A stretch of DNA of 64,000 nt from JADJPF01 sp964492845 (GTDB taxonomy: Bacteria; Acidobacteriota; Blastocatellia; Chloracidobacteriales; JADJPF01), in assembly GCA_964492845.1 (NCBI GenBank), contig CAZBMZ010000002.1, positions 124,001 to 188,000 of the forward strand. Reading direction: 5' to 3'. Below the pieces are notes generated by a model. That model was given only the letters and a program-made list of their open reading frames with translations, did no database searches and was not told the DNA's origin. Position numbers and translations under genes: made by a program. This document shows positions 51,025-60,152 of the stretch, piece after piece (the first letter of the stretch is position 1; each line of letters starts with the position of its first letter).

Positions 51025-51768
51025 ATGAAAAAATTTAAATATATGATTTTGGCCCTGTTATTAGCCGTGATCTTTAGCTCCCAACTAATAACAACTAAAG
51101 CTCATCATGCTGTACTGCAATTTAATTTAGAAGAAATGATTGCTACATCAGATAAAGTCTTTGTTGGTAAGTGTTTAGAAGTTAAAGAGAGTGAAGAAAT
51201 GATTGCTCAAGGCATTATGCCTGTTACTTATTACACTTTTAGTATTTCTGAAAAAATTAAAGGTGATATTCCAAAAACTTATACTTTTAAGCAACTAGGT
51301 CATCAACCTCGTATGCTTAATAAATCTATTAAAAATAAAGATTTAGTTCCTATGGTTGGTGGGCTAGGAGGCAAAATTGCTGACCCAGATAGCTTTATTG
51401 TTCATGGAATGAGCTATTATCAAGTTGGTGAAGAAATGTTACTTATGCTAATCCCTAATTATTTAGCAGATTTAACATACCCAGTTGGCCTTTACCAAGG
51501 TGCTTTTTATGTTACTCGCACTTCTAGCGGAAAAACAATAATTAAAAATAGTATTAATAATCGTGGGTTATTTACTAATCCATACAATAATTACACAAAA
51601 TCTGCTGATAAAGCCAAAGTAATTTATCCAGATGGGGATTTAGAACAACCTGTTGTTGCTGCTAAATCTAGTAATCAAAACTTTGCTTTGCTAATTGGCA
51701 AACCAGGTGCGCTACCATTAAGTGATTTTACTGGACTAGTTCGCACTATTGTAGCAGCCGAAAAATAG
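51025..51768 (+). CDS. Exported protein of unknown function
   Basis: 247 residues with a signal peptide (about 1-27). The mature part begins with an OB/beta-like pattern, LEEMIATSDKVFVGKCLEVKE, then YYTFSISEKIKGD, which recurs in secreted proteins of Acidobacteria and Myxobacteria (pattern memory, unnamed family), followed by SYYQVGEEMLLMLIP and GLYQGAFYV. No catalytic motif was seen. It ends 12 bases before the metalloprotease gene, in the same order as many 'small exported protein + matrixin-like protein' pairs, so it could be a partner or inhibitor of that protein (inference). Confidence 0.65.
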   Translation: MKKFKYMILALLLAVIFSSQLITTKAHHAVLQFNLEEMIATSDKVFVGKCLEVKESEEMIAQGIMPVTYYTFSISEKIKGDIPKTYTFKQLGHQPRMLNKSIKNKDLVPMVGGLGGKIADPDSFIVHGMSYYQVGEEMLLMLIPNYLADLTYPVGLYQGAFYVTRTSSGKTIIKNSINNRGLFTNPYNNYTKSADKAKVIYPDGDLEQPVVAAKSSNQNFALLIGKPGALPLSDFTGLVRTIVAAEK

Positions 51769-51780
51769 GAGGTGCGAACG

Positions 51781-53604
51781 ATGAAAATATTTAAGACCAT
51801 TTTTTATTTAAGTTTTGCAATGTTGTTTTTATTTGTGGCGGGTCAAATTACTGATATTTATGCTGGTGGCCCACTCTTTGTTGCTTCTAATGGCAAGCCT
51901 GTAATTTGGGCTAAACAAGAAACTAAAGGTGGCCCAATAGGAAGTTCAACAGTAAATGCTCAGGGTCAAGTGCTTTATCGTGTGGATGGCGGCCCTCTAG
52001 GGCCACTTTCAAATGCTGAAGCAGTAAAAATTGTAGATCGTATCTTTAAGCTTTATACAGATATTCCTACTTCTACAATAGAATTTGTTAACGCTGGACA
52101 AATTAGAAGCCCTGCTGATAACACTCCTATTGATGTTAATCGTAATAATGTAGGAATGGTTCTAAGCTCTCGTAATCCAACCCTTCAAAATCCAATTGTT
52201 TTTGACTCAGATGGTGGTATTACTGGCGGCGGCGGGACTTTAGGCTTTTTTACTTTTCTAGCTTTTAGCCGTCCAGATTCTACAACACTTGCTCTAGCCG
52301 AAGGTGCTGTAGTGCTTAATGGCCCTGCAATTAATTCTATTGGTAAAGTTCCTTTTATTGGTGTGTTTACACATGAATTTGGTCACTTTGCTGGCCCCCT
52401 AGACCACTCACAACTTAATGGCGGAATTGCTGCAAGTAGCTCTTTTGCTACTCTTCCAGATGGCTTTGCTAACTCGTCTCAACGTTTTGATGTGTTTGGC
52501 CCATTTATTGAAACTGTTTATCCTTTCCTATTTAGCGGCCCAAGTACAAGCAGACTTGCTAGTTTGGGTTTTCGTAGTTCAGGTGGCTTTATTGCATCGC
52601 TAAGTTTTGATGACAATGTGGCAATGTCGGCTCTCTATCCTGCACCGGGCTATTTGCCAAGCGAAGCAGGTTCACAAATAGGAGGAATTACCGGTAAAGT
52701 CTTAATACGCACTCCTAGCAAGGACTTTCCTATAACAGGTCTTAATGTAGTTGCACGACGTGTTAGCCAGGGTAAATATCCCCCAAATCCTAACCTAGAT
52801 GTTTATGGTGGAAGTGTTCCTATTGATGCTGATGGCGCACCTCAACGGCCAACAAACCGACCAGAAATTGACCCATTAATTACTGCTACTAGTTTTGTTA
52901 GTGGGGTAATTGATAACAATGGCACATATCAATTTATTGGCTTGCCCCCAGGAGATTATCTAATCTCTGTAGAAAGAATTAACCCTAATTTTTTAGGGGG
53001 TTCTAGTGTTGGGCCAAGGGATGAACAGCTTAATTTAGCTATTCCAGAAAACTTCAATGGTGCAAATGAAGGTAATGCTGCTAGCGATAATCCAAAAGAT
53101 TTTACTCCAGTAAAAGTTGTTGCTGGTGCAGTTACTCCAAATATTGACATTATTCTTAATGGTTTTGGCCTAGCTTCTATTACTTCTAGTGGCGAATCAG
53201 AGCCAAATGATTCTAAAAAACAATCTCAAAGACTTGGTACAGAAACTATAATAACAGGCCGTATAGCTGCTAGTGATCCAGCTAAATTATTTATTGATTT
53301 TGGACAAGGTGATAGATTACCAGTTCAAGATCTTTATCGTATTGACTTAAAATCTGCTAGTTCCTTGTATATTTCCTTAGAAGCCACAGATGCGCGTAGT
53401 GATATAGATGTAATACTTTTTAGTAAAGGTATTAAAAATGGAAATATACCTATCAACAGTGCCTTTATTCTTAATGCTGGTTTAACTGTGACAGGTTCAG
53501 AATTAATTGGTACAGGGCTACTTCAAAAAGGTACCTACTTTATAGGTGTTTCTTCTGGCATAGATTCTGACCAATATACTTTAACCATATTAGGGCAAAA
53601 GTAG
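51781..53604 (+). CDS. Secreted metzincin-like protein with carboxypeptidase-regulatory-like and PPC domains
   Basis: 607 residues from ATG 51781 (GGAGGT at 51768-51773; the in-frame GTG at 51772 overlaps this SD). A signal peptide (about 1-26) is followed by a matrixin-like catalytic region with HEFGHFAGPLDH (198-209): His 198, Glu 199 and His 202 fit, but the third His is one residue later than in HExxHxxGxxH. The usual closing FDDNVAMSALYP follows. A carboxypeptidase-regulatory-like beta domain (about 298-450; ITGKVLIR, NNGTYQFIGLPPGDYLISVE) precedes a C-terminal PPC domain (about 465-607; SEPNDSKKQSQRL, GTYFIGVSSG). It is probably a zinc endopeptidase of the cell surface; activity is uncertain. 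Confidence 0.82.
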   Translation: MKIFKTIFYLSFAMLFLFVAGQITDIYAGGPLFVASNGKPVIWAKQETKGGPIGSSTVNAQGQVLYRVDGGPLGPLSNAEAVKIVDRIFKLYTDIPTSTIEFVNAGQIRSPADNTPIDVNRNNVGMVLSSRNPTLQNPIVFDSDGGITGGGGTLGFFTFLAFSRPDSTTLALAEGAVVLNGPAINSIGKVPFIGVFTHEFGHFAGPLDHSQLNGGIAASSSFATLPDGFANSSQRFDVFGPFIETVYPFLFSGPSTSRLASLGFRSSGGFIASLSFDDNVAMSALYPAPGYLPSEAGSQIGGITGKVLIRTPSKDFPITGLNVVARRVSQGKYPPNPNLDVYGGSVPIDADGAPQRPTNRPEIDPLITATSFVSGVIDNNGTYQFIGLPPGDYLISVERINPNFLGGSSVGPRDEQLNLAIPENFNGANEGNAASDNPKDFTPVKVVAGAVTPNIDIILNGFGLASITSSGESEPNDSKKQSQRLGTETIITGRIAASDPAKLFIDFGQGDRLPVQDLYRIDLKSASSLYISLEATDARSDIDVILFSKGIKNGNIPINSAFILNAGLTVTGSELIGTGLLQKGTYFIGVSSGIDSDQYTLTILGQK

Positions 53605-53636
53605 TTTGTTTTTCTCTTTAATTTGCTATTAACTAA

Positions 53637-53667
53637 GCACAAAGATTTATAAATCTTTGTGCTTTTT
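53637..53667 (+). terminator. Rho-independent terminator after the metzincin-like gene
   Basis: A perfect 26-base palindrome (53637-53662, arms GCACAAAGATTTA / TAAATCTTTGTGC) followed by TTTTT. It lies just past the metzincin-like gene and overlaps the non-coding lead-in of the uridine kinase frame, supporting the later kinase start. Confidence 0.85.
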
Positions 53668-53704
53668 CATTTTAAGAACAGCTTTTGCAGGAGGATGGAT
53701 TTTA

Positions 53705-54310
53705 ATGTTAGTTGGAATTTGTGGGGGAAGTGCTTCAGGAAAAACAACTATTGCTAAAAAAATTATTGCTGGTGTTGGTGAAGAAAATGTTGTTTATTTG
53801 CAACAAGATAATTATTATTTGGATTTAGGCCATTTGTCCATTTGTGAACGTCATAAAATAAATTTTGACCATCCTGAATCTTTAGACTTAGAACTACTGA
53901 TTGAACACACTAAAAACTTATTAGAAGGTAAAGGAATTAAACAGCCTATTTATGATTTTTCTGAGCATACCCGAACAGGGGAGTTTTATACAGTCCAACC
54001 TAAACCAATAATTTTACTTGATGGACTACTTGTATTTCATAACACAATCTTACGAGAGTTAATGAAAGTGAAAATCTTTGTTGATACCCCTGACGATATA
54101 CGTTTTATTCGCCGTCTAAAACGAGATATTGCCGAACGAGGCCGAGATAAAGAATCCGTAATTTATCAGTATTTAACTACTGTAAAACCAATGTATGATG
54201 AAATAATAAAACCTAGTCAAAAGTATGCAGATTTTATTATTTCAGGTGAACAGAATAATGAAATGGTAATAAAAATAATGATTACTTGGCTAAAGTCTTT
54301 GCTAGTTTAA
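53705..54310 (+). CDS. udk: Uridine kinase family protein
   Basis: A 201-residue P-loop kinase that phosphorylates uridine or cytidine to the monophosphate (pyrimidine salvage). I use ATG 53705, with AGGAGG about 10 bases upstream; the longer frame starts inside the preceding terminator. Walker A is GGSASGKTT. The Walker-B-like LQQDNYYLD, the nucleoside-binding FDHPESLDLELL and YDFSEHTR, PIILLDGLLVF and RFIRRLKRDIAERGR all fit the family. The length is typical (about 210). Confidence 0.93.
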   Translation: MLVGICGGSASGKTTIAKKIIAGVGEENVVYLQQDNYYLDLGHLSICERHKINFDHPESLDLELLIEHTKNLLEGKGIKQPIYDFSEHTRTGEFYTVQPKPIILLDGLLVFHNTILRELMKVKIFVDTPDDIRFIRRLKRDIAERGRDKESVIYQYLTTVKPMYDEIIKPSQKYADFIISGEQNNEMVIKIMITWLKSLLV

Positions 54311-54402
54311 GCTTAATTCCTATAGTAAAAAAGAAAACTAGTGTAATAAAATACAAGAATTTACTAATTAAAAGAAGTGTAAATTTGAGGTAAATCAAAA
54401 TT

Positions 54403-54861
54403 ATGGATCAAACAATATCAGGTGGGCAAACTTTAGAACTGCAAATTTTATCCCGTATGGCTAAACTTCTAAATAATTCACAACAAGCAGGAAAAATATT
54501 TCAGGAATGCTTAAAAGAAGCAAACATCACCTCAATTAACACTTCTCAAGATTTAGTCCGCTTTAATCAAGCTTTAGCTAAAAAAGGTAAAGAATTTGAC
54601 AAACTTACCCAAAGTTTAATGTCAGAAATAATGGAAGCTAGACTAAAACAAACAAAAACCAAACTAACAAAAGCTTTAGGACAGGAAAAAGCGGATTTAG
54701 TTATCCAAGAATGCCTTGAAGAAGCCAAATTAAATACCATTGCCTCATCTCAAGATATGTACAAGTTTGCACTCTGTTTAATTAAAAGAGGTAGTACCGT
54801 TGGAGTAATTGGTCATAGCCTAAAAATCCAAGCCATCTTAGATGGCGCAGAACAAACTTAA
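54403..54861 (+). CDS. Helical tandem-repeat protein of unknown function
   Basis: 152 residues consisting of two copies of a helical unit of about 50 residues. Unit 1 contains GKIFQECLKEANITSINTSQ; unit 2 contains ADLVIQECLEEAKLNTIASS. Both continue with 'QD(L/M)..F...L.K(K/R)G' and a terminal helix. No signal peptide or membrane segment is present. I do not recognise a named family. The gene is 92 bases after udk on the same strand, without a terminator between, so it may be cotranscribed with it. Confidence 0.6.
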   Translation: MDQTISGGQTLELQILSRMAKLLNNSQQAGKIFQECLKEANITSINTSQDLVRFNQALAKKGKEFDKLTQSLMSEIMEARLKQTKTKLTKALGQEKADLVIQECLEEAKLNTIASSQDMYKFALCLIKRGSTVGVIGHSLKIQAILDGAEQT

Positions 54862-55442
54862 AATGGTTTTGATTTTTTGTGCTTCAAATAAATTAATATT
54901 TTATATCTTAAAACGTTATAAGAAGTAATAACTAAGGCAAAAACCTTAATCCTATATATAATTTGTTTCTTCTAAAAATAGAAAAACCTTTTACTTAAGC
55001 ATAAATTAGCAACAATTCCGCCCAGAACGGTTTACTTTTATTAACTCCCTAATTAGAATCAACTAGTAAGAATTTATAGGATATTCATTTTTACTTTTTA
55101 ATCACTAGCTTAAAGCTATATTAATAGCTAACTCAAGTATTTTTTTGGGTTACTATTATCCTAAGAGTAAGCCCCATAAGATTGCTGCTAGTATAAAATA
55201 CCAATTGAAAACAAAATATAATTAAAAATTCTATTGTTAATTAAAAACTTAGTGTTGAACTTTGATTTTTTAAGTTAGTAAATGTTTAATTTTTAACACT
55301 TTATCTTACTTGATAAAAATTTTTAGCTTTTAAGTATAGTATTATTATTACTATTATATTATTAGTAGTATTGTAATGATGAATATACTATAGCTGTGAA
55401 TCTTTTAAGACACAGATATAAAGTATATTTATGGAGTAAAAA
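54862..55442. other. Long AT-rich intergenic region
   Basis: 581 bases without a supported gene. The stretch 55330-55395 is extremely AT-rich (repeated ATTATT/TAGTA) with loose dyad symmetry around 55355, next to the start of the following gene. The GGAG of that gene lies at 55433-55436. No tRNA or terminator was seen. Confidence 0.5.
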
Positions 55443-57032
55443 ATGTTTTTAAGTAGTAAATCAAAAATATCTAAATTTATAGCAGTTATTAACATAATGC
55501 TTATGCTTATGTTGAGTGTAAACATCAATTTAGCTCAAGATTCGCCCACACTACCCCCAGTGCTTGATCCAAAAGGAGCTTTTCAAACACCATTAAAAAA
55601 CTTTCTTAGCAATACATTTCGTCTTTCTAGCAACAGTTATCAAGATGATTTTATTAGCTTAGCTGTTAACTCTGCCCAAGGATTGCAATATTCACAAATA
55701 CGTTTTAGTGAAAGTAAAACAGCCTATATGACACTTTTTTTAGGTTTGCCAGGTCAATCACCTAATGGAGTACCTAATGCAGGTGGCGCACAAACACCTT
55801 TTCCACCTACAGCTACATCAGAAATTCCTCGTATAGTCTTAAATCCTCAAGCCGTTTTATCCTATGCTGCTAATAGTCGTGCTTTAACAGACGATCAAAA
55901 AGCTGCAATTGATCTCCTTTATAATGTGGATCTAGTTTCTCGTGGTAACTATGCAGCTAATTTGCTTAATTTAGCTAGAGCATTAAATGGATTAAGAAAT
56001 TCTGCTAGTGCTGATGATATAGGAGTAAATGCGATTATTGATAACACAATAGCCGCTTTAGCTAATGCTTATGGCACATTAGCAGATTTTAATGCTAATC
56101 CAGCAGACCCAGATGTTATTTATGGAATCGTTGCAGCAGCGATAAAACAATTATCAACTGCTAGTGCTTTAACTTCTAGTAGTAGTAAAAGTGCTTTTAA
56201 TACAGCATTAAACATACTTGGAATAGGTTATTCAAATTATATGTTTAACCGTTTACCAATAAATGGAACTAATAACCCAACTCCATCAACTAGAGGGCCA
56301 CTCCCAGTTTTTAGCCCTACTAGCCCTCTTAGTGCTGCTCAAGCAACACCTAATCTAGTTTTTGGTCAAGGGGTAAGAAGTTATTTATCTGCTGTTGGAT
56401 TTCCACAGCTTTTTAGTTTAAGTAATATTACTTATCAAGTAAATTCTGCTGATAGATTACAAGCTGTAATAGTACCGCTTGAAAATCAAACCATGACATT
56501 ATTGTTTACTGGAGCTAATTTTCCTCCAACTAGTGCCAATCCTCCACAAGTTTGTTTTAGCACTGTACCTAGCCCATTTCCTTTTATGAGAATAGGTTCA
56601 AGTGTGTATGCAAAAATTGCTAATAATGATCCTGTAGTAGCTCAAAGAGTAAAAGACTTTTTTGCTGCTAATGCTGGCCCACGTGCTGCTTACTTAGCTA
56701 ATCTTAATAACTTGTTATTTGGATTTACTACCTTAGATAGTAATCCTAATTTGCCACCTAAAGTACGTTTTGCTGTACGCAGTGCAATTGAGAAACTACA
56801 AACAGCTATCAATGGCTTAAACCAAAATCCAGCAATTATTCCAGATGTTTTAGCTCTTTATAAAAAGGTTAGTGCAGATTATGATGATGTAATTTCTGGT
56901 TTACTTGCATCACCTGTTCGCATAGATTTTACTGAGCGTCAAAAAACAGCCCTTATTACTTTAGGCATATCTACGCTGCCTATAGGCTTAATAAATTACT
57001 ATATGCGACCAGTAATCTTATCTCAAGTTTAA
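55443..57032 (+). CDS. Large exported protein of unknown function
   Basis: 529 residues with a signal peptide (about 1-33, cleavage near NLAQD). The mature protein is Ala/Asn/Ser-rich with many short helices (YAANLLNLARALNGLRN, DDIGVNAIIDNTIAALANAY) and two conserved-looking Pro-rich turns (LPGQSPNGVPNAGG, NPTPSTRGPLPVFSPTSP). There are no repeats or catalytic motifs. It has a single Cys in the mature part (QVCFSTVP). I do not recognise it. GGAG lies 6 bases before the ATG, and it ends in a strong bidirectional terminator. It is a good candidate for a lineage-specific secreted protein. Confidence 0.6.
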   Translation: MFLSSKSKISKFIAVINIMLMLMLSVNINLAQDSPTLPPVLDPKGAFQTPLKNFLSNTFRLSSNSYQDDFISLAVNSAQGLQYSQIRFSESKTAYMTLFLGLPGQSPNGVPNAGGAQTPFPPTATSEIPRIVLNPQAVLSYAANSRALTDDQKAAIDLLYNVDLVSRGNYAANLLNLARALNGLRNSASADDIGVNAIIDNTIAALANAYGTLADFNANPADPDVIYGIVAAAIKQLSTASALTSSSSKSAFNTALNILGIGYSNYMFNRLPINGTNNPTPSTRGPLPVFSPTSPLSAAQATPNLVFGQGVRSYLSAVGFPQLFSLSNITYQVNSADRLQAVIVPLENQTMTLLFTGANFPPTSANPPQVCFSTVPSPFPFMRIGSSVYAKIANNDPVVAQRVKDFFAANAGPRAAYLANLNNLLFGFTTLDSNPNLPPKVRFAVRSAIEKLQTAINGLNQNPAIIPDVLALYKKVSADYDDVISGLLASPVRIDFTERQKTALITLGISTLPIGLINYYMRPVILSQV

Positions 57033-57067
57033 TGATTTGTTAGAAATGCCCTCTTAATAAAAATGAA

Positions 57068-57102
57068 AAAAGGCTGATACTAAAATTTAGTATCAGCCTT
57101 TT
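57068..57102. terminator. Bidirectional terminator
   Basis: Stem AAAAGGCTGATACTAA / TTAGTATCAGCCTTTT (perfect, 16 bp) with a 3-base loop, T-rich on both strands. It serves the unknown exported gene (plus) and the end of the beta-oxidation operon (minus). Confidence 0.9.
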
Positions 57103-57131
57103 GCAAATTAGCTAAATTCTTTGCTTAGAAC

Positions 57132-58922
57132 TTAGAAAAGATATTTGCCACTTTCAATCATTGCATTAGCAATTCTTTGACGCGATTGAATTGTGTTATA
57201 AGCAGTATGACGAGTAAAACGTTTTAATGCTGCTATTTGAGTTCTTAACATATCGCCTTCAGCAACTGCTGCAAGTAGTGGACGAGCAGTTATTTCAATA
57301 CGATCCATTGCATCACTAATAAATGTGCGTGTTGCTTCAATTCTTAAGTCTGCTTTTTCTTCGCTATTTGCCGCTACATATTTAAGTGTACGTAGTAAAG
57401 CACTTTCCATAGCGTAGGTTTCCATAATGATATTTGCAACACCCATTAGCAATTCTTGTTGGTCAGAAATTGCTTGCATATATTTTTGAGCCGCAGCACC
57501 AGCAACCATTAAAACAACTTTCTTAGCATTACGAACTAGTTTTTGTTCTTCTGCTAATACTCCGTCTTCGTCCTCATCCATTGATGGGAAGGAAAGTAGC
57601 TCATCCATCAATTGTTTTGCTGCTGCCATAATTGGTAGCTCACCCTTCATAGCTTTCTTAAGAAGCATTCCAGGAATTAGCAACCGATTAATTTCATTTG
57701 TACCTTCAAAAATACGGTTAATACGAGAGTCACGATAAGCAACTGCGGCTGGGTATTCTTCAGAATAACCATAGCCACCATAGACTTGAACCATTTCATC
57801 TACAACAAAATCTAACATTTCCGTGCCGTAAACTTTCATTGCAGAACATTCAATAGCAAATTCTTCAATGCCTTTCAAAATGCCAGCGTTATCATCTGCA
57901 TCAACACCTTCTAGAGCTTGGTCAATTAGCCCAGCAGTACGATAAACAGCACTTTCTACAGCATAAGCTTGAATTGCCATTTCAGCTAATTTTTGTTTAA
58001 TAGCACCAAATGAGGAAATAGGTTTATTAAATTGATGACGTTCATTAGCATAAGCAATAGCGTCTTTTAATGCTGCTTTTGCACCGCCAACACAACCAGC
58101 ACCAAGCTTAAATCTACCCATATTTAATACATTAAATGCAATTAAATGGCCCTTTCCAATTTCGCCAAGTAGGTTTTCTACAGGGATTTTTGCATCATTT
58201 AGCTCTAATGTACGAGTGGAGGAGCCTTTAATACCCATTTTGTGTTCTTCGCCACCAGTAGAAACACCAGGGAAGGATTTTTCTATAATAAAGCCAGAGA
58301 ATTTTTCCCCATCAACTTTAGCAAAAGTTACAAAAACATCGGCAAAACCAGCGTTGGTAATCCACATTTTTGTTCCGTTAAGGGTGTAATATTTACCATC
58401 TTCTGAAAGCACTGCTCTAGTTTTAGCTGCAAGTGCGTCTGAACCAGAATGTGGTTCTGTTAAAGCATAAGCAGCTAATAATTCACCTGTAGCAAGCTTT
58501 GGTAAATAATGTTTCTTTTGTGCTTCTGTACCAAAGTAAATAATAGGCCAAGTGCCAATGCCGGTATGACCGCCATGAGAAACAGCAAACGAACCACCAC
58601 CAGGAGCTAAATTTTCTGCTACTAACATGGAGCAAACTTTATCTAGTCCTAAACCTTCGTATTTTTCTGGAATATCAAAGGATAGTAGTCCAATTTCTCC
58701 TGCCTTACGTAGCAGTGAAGTCAGTACGTCCATGTTTTTATTTTCGATTTCATTGCGGTTTGGGTAAACTTCACCCATTATAAAATCGCGCGTTGTTTTT
58801 GCAATTGCGCGTTGTTCTTCTGAGAAATCTTCTGGAGTAAAGATTTCAGATGGTTTTTTTTCTTCGATCAAAAAGCTACCGCCCTTGACCTTACTTACTT
58901 TTTTAGCCATTACTGTTGACAT
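57132..58922 (-). CDS. fadE: Acyl-CoA dehydrogenase, long C-terminal form
   Basis: A 596-residue FAD enzyme forming trans-2-enoyl-CoA in beta-oxidation. The standard three domains are present: N-terminal helices (EEQRAIAKTTRDFIMGEVYP), beta domain (AYALTEPHSGSDALAAKT, YTLNGTKMWITNAGFADVFV) and C-terminal helices. The catalytic-base region is YRDSRINRIFEGTNEINRLL. A further helical tail of about 150 residues (to 596) makes it the longer Bacillus FadE-like type rather than the 380-residue form (family knowledge). Its downstream end is the bidirectional terminator. It is last in the operon. Confidence 0.94.
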   Translation of the reverse strand: MSTVMAKKVSKVKGGSFLIEEKKPSEIFTPEDFSEEQRAIAKTTRDFIMGEVYPNRNEIENKNMDVLTSLLRKAGEIGLLSFDIPEKYEGLGLDKVCSMLVAENLAPGGGSFAVSHGGHTGIGTWPIIYFGTEAQKKHYLPKLATGELLAAYALTEPHSGSDALAAKTRAVLSEDGKYYTLNGTKMWITNAGFADVFVTFAKVDGEKFSGFIIEKSFPGVSTGGEEHKMGIKGSSTRTLELNDAKIPVENLLGEIGKGHLIAFNVLNMGRFKLGAGCVGGAKAALKDAIAYANERHQFNKPISSFGAIKQKLAEMAIQAYAVESAVYRTAGLIDQALEGVDADDNAGILKGIEEFAIECSAMKVYGTEMLDFVVDEMVQVYGGYGYSEEYPAAVAYRDSRINRIFEGTNEINRLLIPGMLLKKAMKGELPIMAAAKQLMDELLSFPSMDEDEDGVLAEEQKLVRNAKKVVLMVAGAAAQKYMQAISDQQELLMGVANIIMETYAMESALLRTLKYVAANSEEKADLRIEATRTFISDAMDRIEITARPLLAAVAEGDMLRTQIAALKRFTRHTAYNTIQSRQRIANAMIESGKYLF

Positions 58923-58954
58923 AAAACTAACTTCCTTTCCAGACTCGATAAAGA

Positions 58955-60136
58955 TTAATTATTTACTTCAAAAATACCGGCAGCACCCATGCCACCACCA
59001 ACACACATTGTCACCATGCCATAGCGACCACCACGGCGTTTAAGCTCATAAATCAAAGTTGCAAGTAGCTTTGTTCCCGTACAGCCTAGAGGATGACCTA
59101 ATGCTACTGCACCGCCATTAACATTAACTTTATTTGGGTCAATTTCTGCGGCTTTAATTACGGAAAGTGCTTGAGCCGCAAAAGCTTCATTAAGTTCAAA
59201 CAAATCAATATCTTCTAGCTTTAATCCAGCCATTTTTAATGCTTTAGGAATTGCAACAACTGGGCCAATTCCCATATCTTCAGGCTCTACGCCACCTGTT
59301 GCATAAGCAACAAATCTAGCTAAAGGCTTAAGTCCTAAACGGGTAGCTTTTTGCTCAGACATAAGTAGCGCGATTGCTGCACCGTCAGACATTTGAGAGG
59401 AATTTCCAGCAGTTACCGTGCCATTAACCTTAAAAGCTGGTTTTAACCTTCCTAAAGCTTCTTGAGTTGTATCTTTACGAGGGCCTTCATCAATTTCAAA
59501 AGAAACTTCTTTTACTTCTTTTTTCCCTTTAGCATTAAAATGATCGTGTTTAACTTTAATTGGTGCCACTTCATCCTTAAATCTACCTGATTCAATAGCT
59601 GCAATAGCTTTTTGGTGGCTTTGATAGGAAAACTCATCTTGTTGTTCGCGGCTAATTTCATATCTTGCTGCTAAACGTTCTGCTGTAAGACCCATTCCAA
59701 GATAAGCATCAGGGTAGTTGTCTACTAAATAAGGGTTAGGAACAATCTTATGTCCTCCCATTGGAATCATTGACATAGTTTCTGTGCCACCAGCTAAAAT
59801 TACATCAGCACCACCAATCAAAATTCTTTCACAAGCTTGTGCTACGGATTGAAGACCAGAAGCGCAAAAACGATTAACTGTGATTGCTGATAGCGATACA
59901 GGAAGACCAGCACGCAAGGAAGCAATTCTAGCTACATTCATTCCTTGTTCAGCTTCAGGCATTGCACAACCTAAAACTACATCTTCAATTTCCTTATGGT
60001 CTAGTTCTGGCACACGGTTGAGAACTTCATTCATTACTGATGCCGCCATATCATCAGGGCGGCTATTGGCTAAAGATCCTTTATAGGCTTTACCAACGGC
60101 TGATCTTGCAATTGCAACAATTACTGCGTCTTTCAT
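58955..60136 (-). CDS. fadA: Acetyl-CoA acyltransferase (3-ketoacyl-CoA thiolase)
   Basis: A 393-residue thiolase performing the last step of the beta-oxidation spiral. The nucleophile is Cys 91 (NRFCASGLQSVAQA). The other active-site motifs are NEAFAAQAL, GGAVALGHPLGCTGTK (His) and the proton-donor Cys in MCVGGGMGAAGIFE. The length and order are standard. It sits 32 bases upstream of the acyl-CoA dehydrogenase and 16 bases downstream of the fadN-like gene, all on the minus strand. Confidence 0.96.
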   Translation of the reverse strand: MKDAVIVAIARSAVGKAYKGSLANSRPDDMAASVMNEVLNRVPELDHKEIEDVVLGCAMPEAEQGMNVARIASLRAGLPVSLSAITVNRFCASGLQSVAQACERILIGGADVILAGGTETMSMIPMGGHKIVPNPYLVDNYPDAYLGMGLTAERLAARYEISREQQDEFSYQSHQKAIAAIESGRFKDEVAPIKVKHDHFNAKGKKEVKEVSFEIDEGPRKDTTQEALGRLKPAFKVNGTVTAGNSSQMSDGAAIALLMSEQKATRLGLKPLARFVAYATGGVEPEDMGIGPVVAIPKALKMAGLKLEDIDLFELNEAFAAQALSVIKAAEIDPNKVNVNGGAVALGHPLGCTGTKLLATLIYELKRRGGRYGMVTMCVGGGMGAAGIFEVNN

Positions 60137-60152
60137 TATTTCTTTCTCCTTA

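Noticed and set aside
53657..53704. Upstream extension of uridine kinase
   Set aside because: It lies within a perfect terminator palindrome and has no SD; ATG 53705 follows AGGAGG.
55330..55395. Replication origin-like AT-rich region
   Set aside because: No cluster of DnaA boxes and no dnaA or dnaN nearby; dnaG and rpoD at 21-25 kb do not mark an origin.
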